Made by a program: the position numbers and the translations under genes | DNA from: Caprimulgus europaeus | Lineage: Eukaryota > Chordata > Aves > Caprimulgiformes > Caprimulgidae | DNA length: 64,000 bases | Direction of reading: 5' to 3' | Assembly: GCA_907165065.1 (NCBI GenBank) | Contig: OU015538.1 | Location: forward strand, 16,941,165-17,005,164 | Notes under the pieces: model-generated | What the model was told of the DNA's origin: nothing | The model's database searches: none | Seen by the model: only the letters and a program-made list of their open reading frames with translations | Shown here: piece after piece, positions 22,731 through 34,345 of the stretch | How the letters are laid out: every line of letters begins with the position of its first letter | Numbering within the stretch: position 1 is the stretch's first letter

Positions 22731-25700
22731 CGATGGTGTTTCCCTAATCCTGGGATCATTGTCCATTCACAGTCTTCCAAGGAGCCGCTACATGGCATTG
22801 AGTGCTGCTCTTGGAGAGCGCTTATGGATGTGGGTGGGTAGGTGGGGGCAATGCCAGGTTGGTCTGGAAACAGTCAAGTTTCAACTGGTTCCTCTGAGTC
22901 AAGGTTTTCCAAGCCAGGGCATCTGCTTCTCTTAGACCTCTCAGAAGTGAGGATATCAAAGCAGTTGGAAGTACCTTTTTGGATACTTTTAGACTCTTTT
23001 TCGTAGAGCGCATATTCATTTACTTTAGAATTTAAATAGATCTGTTAACAACTGGTGGGTTATTTTTGTTCTCAGATTTAACTGCATGAAGTGCATCACT
23101 GGATAAAGACCATTGCAAACTGTAGACTGACAGTTATATATTGCAGATATTTTTCTTTGTGTGGAAGAAAGTTTCTGTTTGCAAGAGCAGTCTGCCAGCA
23201 AGTGCGAGATTAACTGTTCAAAGTTTCCATTGGACTTTGCAAGAAGATTAAGTTGGTTCAAATGAATTATCTAACATCAGTTAGATCATGTTAATGCTGT
23301 TTTAAGGAAGAGCTTTTAAGCTTTTTTGCAAATGGAATTTGGTTGAATTTGTGTAGCTTTATAATTTATTGTACATTTTTATCCACGTTCACATTTTTCT
23401 CCTTTGTTGTGTAACAAAAATACTACTGAAGTAATTAGTGAATGTCCACAATCTGTAAGTTTTGTGGATCTCTGGTGCCATCAGCAGCTCTCTGAACACA
23501 ACTGAGATATCATGACATAATTCTTCATTGATTTACAAATTAACTGTGTTGTGGTTTGATTCTTGCTGTGCTATGGTGTTGTAAGCAGCAGCTCCTCACA
23601 CTTTCAACCTGAAAAAGTACTGTAACATTTTAGTGTGAAGTATTAGGCAATTGTAACCTTAATTATTTGGAATATCAAGCTTCATAGCTTTAATCTTGAA
23701 ATATAAGTGAAATAGAAGCATGAATATTTATTTATTGGTATTATTCATAAAGTGCAACACAGATTTATGTGTCCAGGGATTTCTTTCCATTTTTAATATA
23801 TAATTTTAAAACAGGACAAAATTAATAATTAAAAAATTCCTCACACGTCTAAATTACACCAGATAATATAAAGATGCACATTATAGTAGCTCATGAGAGA
23901 ATACAGTTTGAGAAAATTGTCAACATAAATTTGTCTGATAAGGTCAAAGTAATGCTGCTGACAGTACAATAAGGAAGAGAAAATATTTTACTGCTGCTAG
24001 GCATCTTCATGTTAAGTCAAGTAAAGAATAAAAAGAACAACTCAAGATAGATAAGGAAAAAAATTCACTCAAAGGAAAAACATAGAAAATTGTTTTGGAT
24101 TGTTAGTACCCTTGTAACGCTCTGCATAAAGGAAGTGCTGTAGCACACGTAGGGTGTTTTTCATATGAACTGACTGAATTAAGCAGCAGATTTAGTTATG
24201 TCTGGATCAGGTAAATGCACCTTTGCAACCTGAAATCACAATCAGAGTAAGAGATCACATCCTGACAGTCAATTTTGTGATCTAAATTCACTTTCATATT
24301 TGCATTGAATTTGATTCACCATGGACAAATCTTAATCCTGTGAACATAAACTGAAGGTGTGTTATTGTGGGGTTATTTTGTTGTTGTTAGCATCCCCAGT
24401 AACAACAGAATTTGGAAACTACTCTTCTGCTTTTTGATGTTGTGTAAATACTGATCAGATCTAATCTTTGCTTGCCTCTTGTGACTTGTAAATGAACAGG
24501 TTTTTTTTTTAAACTATATCTAGATCTAAATATAGACATATGAATCTATAAAATAATTCCAGTGGCAGATATGGATAGTCACTTGTTCCTAATTTCTGGA
24601 CTACTTATTCTGTTTGTGTGTATTATGCCGTACATGCTTCATAGTTTAAATGTTTTTATTCTACAAATAAGTTGATATTTTTAGGCACATTCTGCAGAGC
24701 ACTAATTGTGTTCTCACCAGCATTAACAGAAGTGCTTCGTTCAGTATGCTGAACTCACTAATCTGATGCTGCTGCTTGTATGTTTAAGAGCAGGACCAGG
24801 ATTTAATTTCTTAGTTCTTTACAAAGGATGTTACGTCAGATTAACCTCAGTCTGCGCACCTAAAGGTGCCCTGCACACAGTCTTTTTGTTTTTCTTTAAG
24901 CAAACAATTCTGTCTTGCAGTCAGGTTTCTTGTTTCAAGATACCTGTGGCTCTAGGACCTTCCAATGTGCCTTTCCTCAAGACACTTTATGAAATTATTT
25001 TGGGAGGGAATGGGCTTGTATGAACAGTGTTCTGGTGATTAGGGAGAGTCAGGAGCTGGGGTGTCACTGGTTGCTGAGCAGAGCAAGCCAAGGATAGCAG
25101 GGAGCACAAAAATACAGCAACTCCAGAACAAATGGAAGGGGGCAGTTAAAGGAGAAGGTAGCCCAGATGTCAGGACCAGAAGGGGAAAAGCTGACTCAAA
25201 GCTAATTCTCTCCGAAGATTAGAAAAACAAAGAATATTAATAAGACTTTCCTCTTGTTTCCCTAGTGGTTAATTGTGTTTTGGTCAATGATGCTTAAGAA
25301 AAGTGTGGGATCATGCTATTTTATGTTACACAAGACAACAGATAATGACAAAAGTTGCTTTTATTTTGTGGCAAATCTGTTTTCTCGGTGCTGGTGGTTA
25401 TTTTTTGGTTTTCTTTTGTTTTTTTAAGATAAAGATTTGTTAATAAAATCTCTACTGAAATTAAGTTTAATTGGCATTTTAATTGCATTATTCAGTGTTG
25501 TTCAGGTAACACTGAACTGGGAACAATCTGTAAGGAGAAAAAGGTAATGGTTTTAATACTTCTGTTACTGGTAAGAAATGTCTTTAGTCCTCTAATAGTA
25601 TTTCCAATGTCTAATTTACTTATATATACCATTTAACACCTGTTTCTTTGACACATAAGGGATTACCATCCATATGCCTCTAAACAAACCCCAAATTATC

Positions 25701-28700
25701 TGTCCTCCTCTGCTAGGAGGATGTAGTAGTTGGGGTAACTCCAATGCTCTAAATGTGAATGCTCTAAAACATGCTTCAGTGAACTTCTGTCACATGCTTT
25801 TAAGAATGTGTCTGTAACTACCAGCAGCTGCCTGGTTTAAATTCAATTTGCAAATCATACAGACTTAGAGTCTGGGGGGTTTTTTTATTTTATTTTTTTA
25901 TTATTTTTTAAGTGAGGGAAATCATAGGGGAATATTGCCTTGATGCCTGTTGGCAATAATGATAAAATTTAATGGATAGAAACATGAAACTTCACTCAGG
26001 GATGAGCTGCCTTGTGAACATATCACTGTCCCATTTCTGATCCTTTCCATGTACAAACTCTTTGTTTCTGGCTTTGCTCCTACTGTTGCAAAAGGCAACA
26101 CCAGGACCTACTTGAAAATAGTCAAGTGTAACTTCCTTTTCTTTTCACCATAGTGCTTTCATTTTAAAATGAGCAAATTCTTCTAATCTTGATTAGGTTT
26201 CTCATACTACCTCTGTTAAAGATCCTCACCCAGTACCACTTCCTGGTTGCTAATCTGAGCAAGATATTCCTCCTGCTCAAGCACACTGAGGAACTTTTGT
26301 ATCCCCTCTGTGTCTGTCTGAAGAGATGTGTAGATTATTTGTGTCGAAGCTGCTGTAGTCTACTTGTACCATTTTTGTTATAATCTCAGTTGTGGTGAAT
26401 TAGCAATTTTATTTGTTTAATTTTAGCTGAAGAGCTCTGTTTTCTTCTCCAATATTGCATATGATCTCTGGTCATATTTTTTTTTCCCCCTTCCAATCAG
26501 ATGTTCCACATAACCCTAAATGATATGTAAGAAAGCAGAACATATTTTGGTTTTAAAAAGCAGGGTGCAATGTGAAGAAAGAATACCTTCAGAGGGTACT
26601 GAATCTGTACAAAAACCTATTTTTTTTAAGGGATCTTGCAGTGGTATATAACTTCATGTTATAGAAAATTATTTAATAGACTATAGAAAACTAATTACAA
26701 GAATGTCTCCCTTTGTTAACAGTTTAAGATGTTATTGTTTTACCTTTATAATTATGTGATAGAAGGTATAAATGAGAGATTTTGTCCTTCCTTTTCCCCC
26801 AGTATGTGTAGCAGCTGTGATGATTGGTTTTGGTTCCCAAGAAATAAGCTCCTCTTTTGCCATATTTTTCAGCAAATGCAGCCTTCCCTGAGGCATGAGT
26901 TGTAGGCTGTAAGGATACTTTTCTTCAAGTTTCTCCCACCATAGAGATTGATTTTCTTATTCTTACAGTACATTAGATATTTTTCACTTTCGAAATCTAT
27001 TCATATTTTATTATTTTTGTCTGTATTTCCTCCCGGTTCTTATATACTTTATGCATATTTCAGGATATTTTTCATATGATATGTGAAAATACCTCTACTT
27101 ATTTCCTGCACCTAACTTTACAGTATGGCATATTGATCATTGTTTTCAGTGCTTTCACTCCCTGTTACAGGGACTTATGTACAGGCAAGCTGAAGTTAAT
27201 TTTATCAGTAAGATTTATGATAGAGCATGTATGTTGGATTACTGTAATTGATTGTTAAGAGAGCAGACAGATTTTTCTTTTACTGGGGGTAATTAAATTA
27301 AATTCTGTGCTTGACGTATGTTAACTATAAGTTGTTGGCTATGATTGAGAGTCATTGAGTGAAGGCTACTGTGTGTACTGCTACACAGTGGCTCAGTCTG
27401 GAAGATCACTGTTGTGCCTTTCAGTCTCAAATATCAGTGCCTTTTTCAAAAGCTCTAACAGTCTCATTGAAAACACCCTTTTTGAAGCTTTAAATTCTAC
27501 ATAAAATAATGGTCTCCAATAATTAAACCGTGAGAACACTGTAGTATCTAGTCTTCAATATTCAAATAGCATGTTGTATATCTCAGAGCTGTTTCAGATT
27601 GAGTTTAGCCCTCTAGGAATCCCTAGGCCCAGAAGGCTCATGGTTTACTGCTTGAAACATGTGGAAGGATCCCAGGACTGAAGGTGACTTGCACAAGGTT
27701 ACATATAACAGATTTGTGTACTGAGAGATAGTTATTGTGAGGTGTGCTACAAAAGAAATACAAATCTGATTACTTACTCTCCTTAGCTTCTCTGGAATGC
27801 ATTTGGAGTAGGCTACTCAGTTTGTACTGCCTGGTGATGAAACCCATGGGGCTGGGTTATCCACTGGTCAAAGCCCACTGCCAGTAGGCAGTAGTAGGGC
27901 TTCATTCATTTCAAATCTATTTCAAAAGGAGTCAATGGTCTTGAACTCCTCTGATTTCAGTACTGCTCATGTTGATCTTCTAAGCAGCAGAGGGGAGAAA
28001 ACTAGTTTCTACCTGGAGTAGGCACCACTGTTTTCCATCTATCTTTGTTCACAGAAAACTTAATTGTACAGAAAATCATATTTTGAATGCAAATTAAATA
28101 CTCAATGTACATCCCTATCTCTATGTAGCAGGTAGATGTGCAAGCAGTATCACAAAGCTGAGTGCAGTTTTTGTTCACTCTGCACTGCAGGGTTCATACA
28201 CACCAAATCCTCTCAGTTCTTGGCAAGAAACATAGGGCTGGGTCTCCTGCCTGGAAGTCATTGGAGAAAGAAACATGCTGGTTTGCCCTTGACTTGAAAA
28301 TTCTGCAAACTTCAGGTGAAGCTTTGAGAATCTCAATGTAAAATACAGTCAGAAGATTAACTAGTAGGGTTTCTTGTTTTGGTTTGGTTTTTTTTATAAC
28401 CAAGAGAGTGGAGATAAGTTATCGTTTCCTATAGGAGTAAGTTGTAGAGATTGTTAAGAAACTAATAATAGCTCAAGGTCTTTTAGGTAATAGAAGATTG
28501 AATGATACCCTTTTCATTTTGGATTACAGTAATTTATGTAGTGTCAGACCCGACAACATAGGCTGCCAAACCTATTATCTCAGGAACTTATCACTTATTT
28601 AAGATTTATTCTTTAGAGTTGAATTTAAAGTCTTTGTTCTCACGTGACTTGTATGTTAGGATTGCAGCTATTTGTCAACATTTTTAGACTTCTGATTAAG

Positions 28701-31113
28701 ACATTTGTATCTTAATTTATGCTTATTTTTCTATGAAACATTGTTCCTTAGTTTGATTAAATATGCTTACCTATATTCATTAAATACAAGAAACTTTCTA
28801 GATAGTTCTCATGTTGATGAAAATACTAGATTAATATTATCTTTAAATAATCTAGATTTAAAAAAAAAAAATTGACAAAAACCCCCAAATTATCAATCTA
28901 TTTTATTTGTCCTCTTCAATGCTAGACAGGCCTTTGTTGCTCTATTCCTTATATAGGTCATATATTGACCAAATATTGTTTCTATTTTTTCCTGAACTGA
29001 AATAAATTGTTATGAATGGCTTTTCTCTTTAGAAAAATAATGAGCAAAAATTCAACATGGTTATATTCCTATGAATTTTCTCATTGAGTTATGAATATTA
29101 ACAATGCTAAGAATATGCTCAGCAAAAATAGATCTCTGATATACAGAAACTGAAAACCACATGTGTGCATCACACTGTTACTGTGTGGAGTATAGTTGCT
29201 TATTCAGCCCAATGTACCAGCATTTTAAATTTCTCATCCCTAGTACTTATGTTTTGCTTATCTTTTCACTTGATATCACAATATAAACTTCTGTAGGCTG
29301 AAACAATCATTATTTAAAGAAAATAACTGCATCACTAAAGTAATAGTAACTTTTTATTCATGCATGAAAAAGCAAACGCTGCAGTATTGAACAAAGGTGA
29401 AAAAAGTATGTCTGGAATAGAAAATACATTGAAATCAAATGAAGTTTACTAGCAAATGTTTGATGTGTGTGTTTAGTTAATATTAGTGGACAAAAATATA
29501 TGGCATTTAACTCTTTGCTTCAGTAATCAGCAGTCTCACTGGAAGTGTTTGCAGATCAATAGGGGACCAAAATCACATGAAACTATGTTTACTTCATTGA
29601 TGTAGTCATCACTGAAGAGTGTTTAAGATAACTTATTTCTAGTAATTGTAACAAAACTTACTTAATAAGCAAATATTATCATTAGCACATACCATTTTCT
29701 ATTTCCATTATGTCTCTACTTAAAACCAGTCTAGAAGGTATTTGCTGTGTGTCCAACAGCCTGATGGCAGCAAGTAAGCACATTAGAAAACTGTCATTCA
29801 GCCTAGTACATTAAGTAATGAAATCAGAAGGCAAGGGAAAGAGATTTTGTGTGTTTGTCAACCTCTGACGATTTGAAATCAATGAGAATTTGATAATGTT
29901 GAACTACAGTCGAGGATAATCTCCTAGCTGACTTTTCCTCAGCCATACTGCTTTACTCATACTTTCTTTTACTTCTCCACTGAAAAAAGACATGTGCAAC
30001 ACAGGGTATAGTGACATAATTCACAAAAAATAGTGTATTGAGTGGGATAAATATAATGAGAGAAAAAAAAATCTTGTTTATAGCTTGCACTAGCAAAACC
30101 ATTTGTAATTTTTTAATCTTTGTGATTTTCTGCTACTCAAGAAAGTCATACACAGTGACCTCAGCGAAGTGTATTGGCACTTTCAAAGGAACTGAAGAGA
30201 AGAGAATGAGAAGAACCAGAAGCATCTGAGTATATGAATTCTCCTGAAAAGAGAAAAGTATTTTGAAATTGAATACGTTTAACAAGAAGTAGTCTTGCTC
30301 CTTCTGTTTGTTTATAATGGGAAATTACTTGATGTTCTCACTTTGATGTCCCACTGAAGAGCATTGAGTGTTGTTGACTAAAATGGTAAAGTTTGATGAT
30401 TAATCTATTTCATAGCAAGGTAATATTAAAAATAAGGTATTTTATAGAGGATTAGAGTTCATCCTTAATTACGTTCCTTTTTGTAGTACAAGCCTTGGAT
30501 GAAAGCAAATCTGTTACTCTTTGTGGAAACTTCTGGCTTGCTCAGTGGTTTCTATGCTAGTCTTGATGAGATGGTGAAGCCATCAGTCTTTGGTGTAGAG
30601 TTAAAAAAAAAAAGAATGTAAGATTAAACTTCAGCCTTTTGATTAACAGAATTAATTATGGAAATGAGAATACAATGAGCCCATTAAAGGGAACCTTTGC
30701 TCTCTGTGGAAGCGAGTGCACTATATGCTCACTTTCTTTGCTGAAATAAAAAATGTTCCCATCTGTTTTGCTGATGTGAGGACAGCTGTAAAGTTCCCCA
30801 AAGGGAAAGAGCAGTTACAGAGAACTGAAGTCATGGATCTGCAGGTTTGGTGCCCAGCCTCGCTGGTAATTCTGTGAACTTCTGCAAATCAGGCTTTGGA
30901 AAATAGATTTTGATAATACAGCTTGTATGATTGTAAGGTCACAGAACTGCTTGAAAATAGTGGTAATGGTATAGGACACAAGTCTACTTTATAAAGAACA
31001 GCTCTGTAAATCTTGATTATTTTTTTTTAATTGATTTTTTTTTTACTTTTTATGTGCTCATTTGTTTGGAGTTACTAGTCAGCATTCTGTTAATAGGGGT
31101 AATGGAATTATTA

Positions 31114-31129
31114 TTTTTTTTTTTTTTTT
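31114..31129. repeat. Poly(T) tract
   Basis: Sixteen T bases followed by CACCAGCTGGC. It faces an A15 tract about 86 bp downstream. Confidence 0.9.
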
Positions 31130-31215
31130 CACCAGCTGGCAAGAGGACACTGAGGTTTGTTAACACTTGAGAAGCACTGTCTAGAATTCTATTGTTAAAT
31201 GAAAGTTTCCAGAAC

Positions 31216-31230
31216 AAAAAAAAAAAAAAA
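31216..31230. repeat. Poly(A) tract
   Basis: Fifteen A bases. With the T16 tract upstream it makes an inverted pair that could pair in single-stranded DNA or RNA. Confidence 0.9.
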
Positions 31231-33187
31231 GGAAAGAAAAATGTTACCTCTGGCACTTACTCAGTATTTCCTAAACAACCAGCCAAGTCGAAATTAATCA
31301 GTTACGATGTGAAAATAGTCACAGAACATATGTTACTGTTCTTGTTCAGTGATAATGCCAGTTTGCTGGATGTGTAGCCTTTTCAACGCTTTGATCAGGT
31401 AGTTCTGCATTACCTTTAGTGAATGTTTCATTACTTTAAAAAAGGATTAATTCTGCTGAATTCTTGTGATGAAATTCTGGGATAAAAACATAAATACATC
31501 AGAAAACCAGTTCTTATTTTGTTACAGAAACTTTTGCTAATATTTTAAAAGTTCTGTTACCACACCATGAATAAATGTATATTCCTTATAATGATATTTC
31601 CTGTAGTGAGATACTTAATTTTAGTGTCAGTTATTACAGAAATGCAAAAATAATTTTTGTTTGAAATTTTATAGCAAAAAAAAATGTTCTGACAGGAGAA
31701 TTGGCACTTATAAATATCCTGGTTTTCTTATAGCAGTTTTAGAATTATTTATGGGTTCAGTTCAGGTTTGTATTATTTCTATGCTTTTATCGTCCTTAGC
31801 ATACTTTTTTGGACATAATAGAGAGTTCTTAGCTGCGTTCTTAGCTATGTATTTAAAACAGAGGAATCATTGCTCATCCTTTTTATCATGCTGAAGCTTG
31901 CTACTTGTATACCCTCCAAGTTATGTTAACTAGTTCTTTTTAAAACTGCCTTTTTTCACTGGTTACTGATATCTGGTATCCATTGGTGGAAAGCATAAGT
32001 AGTTACCACAGAAACATTCAAAGACTACTGAAGAAGTCATAGTACCACAGTCTTTCCTGATTACCTTGTGACTCAAAATGAATGGATGACTATTAACTAG
32101 AGAATCCTTCTGTATTTTCCAGTAGAATAATTCTGCTTTGTCTAAGTAGTTAGAAGTTTATTGAAACAGGGAATTTATTCTCTTGTCCTTTTTGATTCAC
32201 AAATAAGTCTTTCTGGCACAGTGGGTATTATTTTTCTCAATATCATGCTTTTATTTTTCTTCCCTTACTCTCAGTTGTATTTTGATTGAAATAAAGAATG
32301 AAAAGGGCATAGTTACATGCAAAGATAAAACTTTTAAGCTTTGATAATTTTTTTTCTATATGTTATAAGGAAACAAAAGAGGGACAATTATAACATTTGG
32401 AAAAATTTGGGTAAAACTTTCCTTTTTTCGTAGTGTTTCACTGCAGTGACATTTGTTACTGCATATCTTTTTCGCTTTTTTCTTCTAACACATAAATTAA
32501 TATTGGAAACTCTGGCCACTTTTAAAAAAAATACTTTTTCATCTATTTTTTCCTTGTTATTTATGAGACACATACTAATACCATCTGTTAATAAGTATGG
32601 TGATAAAGTACAACTTCTGCTCTTCCTATCATGATTTCCTTTGAAGATGGTTTCAAGAACTCATTCCTTGATAAATATTATCAGTCTCACGCCAATTTAT
32701 TATGAAATTTTGATCAAGGTATATAAGAAGAAAGAAAAATATTTTGAATAACTTATATCCTATTTAAAATGTGTTATCATATACTCTGATTTCATGTAAA
32801 ATTTAGATCGAGAAGAATTCTTTACAGCAAAATTTAACTATTTAACTTGTACTCTGAATGAGGTCATTTCCCCACAGGGAACTTACCCTTATGAACGAAG
32901 TATGGGCATGCTAATAGTTGTTTGTCAAGTACTTTGGGGGTCATGTATGACTTGTTCCTCAGGTGAGTATGTGGTTGGCACAGTAAAATCTGGCACAATT
33001 TATTTTCTATTTACAGTTAGGACAGTACTGGCAGAATAATTTGATCCAGATTTTTATGAATCTAGACAAACTCACCTTGCTTACCGCATGCTGATTAAAA
33101 TTGTTTCTGTGCAGGTGTGTATTGTGTAAAGTGACATGACAAAAAAAGTGCACATTGTTATTTTTTGATATCAATGAATGTTCATAC

Positions 33188-33288
33188 TGCGGTGGGTTGA
33201 CCCTGGCTAGATGCCAGATGCCCACTAAAAGCTACTCTATCATTTCCCCTCCTCAACTGGACAGGAGAGAGACTGTCAACCCACCACG
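33188..33288 (+). mobile_element. Internally deleted ERV LTR relic with inverted ends
   Basis: The stretch begins TGCGGTGGGTTGACCCTGGC and ends GTCAACCCACCACG, so its outer 14 bp are near-perfect inverted repeats (two mismatches, both transitions). The start and the following block (GATGCCAG, GCCCACTAAAAGC, CTCTATCA, CCTCCTCAACTGGACAGGAG) match an LTR family I know from bird genomes. A full LTR of this kind should be several hundred bp. This copy is 101 bp, so the middle is missing. Flanks are CATAC (33183-33187) and CTTAC (33289-33293), a possible 5-bp target-site duplication with one mismatch. Non-coding. Confidence 0.7.
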
Positions 33289-33441
33289 CTTACCTAAGCA
33301 TGCACTTCAAACATGCTTATCCAAAAGCTCATCCAACCAAAGCCCAGGCAGATGTTGGCCTGCAACTTGAATTTGTCTTATCATGAAAACAAACCTGGCA
33401 ATAAGTGCTGCTACCTCTCTCTCTACAGAAATGAACCACTC
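33289..33441. other. Spacer between LTR relic and CR1 fragment
   Basis: Contains a small perfect hairpin, AAGCATG (33296-33302) and CATGCTT (33312-33318) around a 9-base loop. Otherwise nothing is recognised. Confidence 0.5.
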
Positions 33442-33516
33442 ATTCACAGAGTCCTAGGATGGCTGATTTTGGAAGGGATGTTTGGAGATCGTCTTGGTCC
33501 AACCCCTGCCCAAGAT
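33442..33516 (-). mobile_element. CR1 LINE 3' fragment, diverged
   Basis: ATTCACAGAGTCCTAGGATGG corresponds to a mutated CR1 terminal repeat. It is followed by TTTTGGAAGGGATG, TTTGGAGATCGTCTTGGTCC and AACCCCTGCCCAAG, in the order of the GGAAGGGACC..GGAGATCATCTAGTCCAACCC block of avian CR1. Orientation is minus, with the 3' end at 33442. More diverged than the copies at 8628 and 62233. Confidence 0.85.
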
Positions 33517-34300
33517 TCCAAAATCTGATGAGTGCATGGTAAGCTCATGTGGATTTAAAAGTTGTAAGCCACTCCATGAAATCCATATTCTTGCTGAAAA
33601 CAATGCATTATAAGAACTTCAAAGTTTCTTGAAAGGCACTTGACACATTGTGAGATCAACTCCTTAACTACTGTGTTTTTCAGCAATTTTTTTATAAGTA
33701 GTTACTTTGAAAGAACTATTTCAGAACAAATATGTCAAGCAAATGGGGTTCTTACCGAGGCCATAGCTTGATGTTTCAGTCATTCACTGTTACTGTTGAA
33801 CCTTGATGCAAAGGCCTTTCTTTTATTGTTCTTTATAAATAAACCACAATAACCACATTTAAGGTAGTGCAGCTATGAATTCATGCAAGTGAATTTATAT
33901 TCAGTGGTCTGGGACTGTTGGAATCGGGAATTGTAAAATATGCTTCAGTTTGAGCGGTTCTTGAGAATCTCACCCCAATATTATACAAGTTGTTGTTTAG
34001 AGAGAGGTCAGATCCTCAGATGCTCTATTCTGACATGTCACCACTCAAGTCAATATAGATACAGTGATGTATTGGTTAAGGATATGGTCCTCTGAAGTGG
34101 TCATTTCTGTAACACTGAAACGGACTGCATGGGGTTTCTGCTGCATGGTGATGGGAAAATGAAATGCAAATAAAAAGTAAGTTGACTACTCAAATAACAG
34201 GGCTTATTGTTGCCCAGGATTACAGTAATTGCATTGTTCTCAGCAAAATCCTTTATAAGCCAGCAGCCATACAAATGTTTCTGAAATATCATGACTTTCT

Positions 34301-34345
34301 GTTGTTTTTTTTGTTTGTTTGTTGGTGATGGTTTGTTTTGTTGTA
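34301..34345. repeat. G/T-rich (GTTT)n low-complexity
   Basis: Runs of T separated by single or paired G (TTTGTTTGTTTGTTGG, then GGTTTGTTTTGTTG). Low-complexity sequence. Confidence 0.75.

Larger units (their letters stand above)
22731..33187. other. Non-coding DNA
   Basis: No gene is recognised over about 10 kb. Simple or low-complexity stretches include a G-rich patch at 22832-22848, T/A-rich at 25875-25912, A10 at 28861, GTTTT-rich at 28377-28396, A11 at 30602-30612, T16 at 31114-31129 and A15 at 31216-31230. At about 27680-27716 GAAGGTGACTTGCACAAGG resembles the MIR core GTGACTTGCCCAAGG, but the match is too short to call. Confidence 0.5.

Noticed and set aside
27680-27716. GGTGACTTGCACAAGG, resembling the MIR core
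   Set aside because: The core alone matches; flanking MIR blocks are not visible, so it is too short to call.
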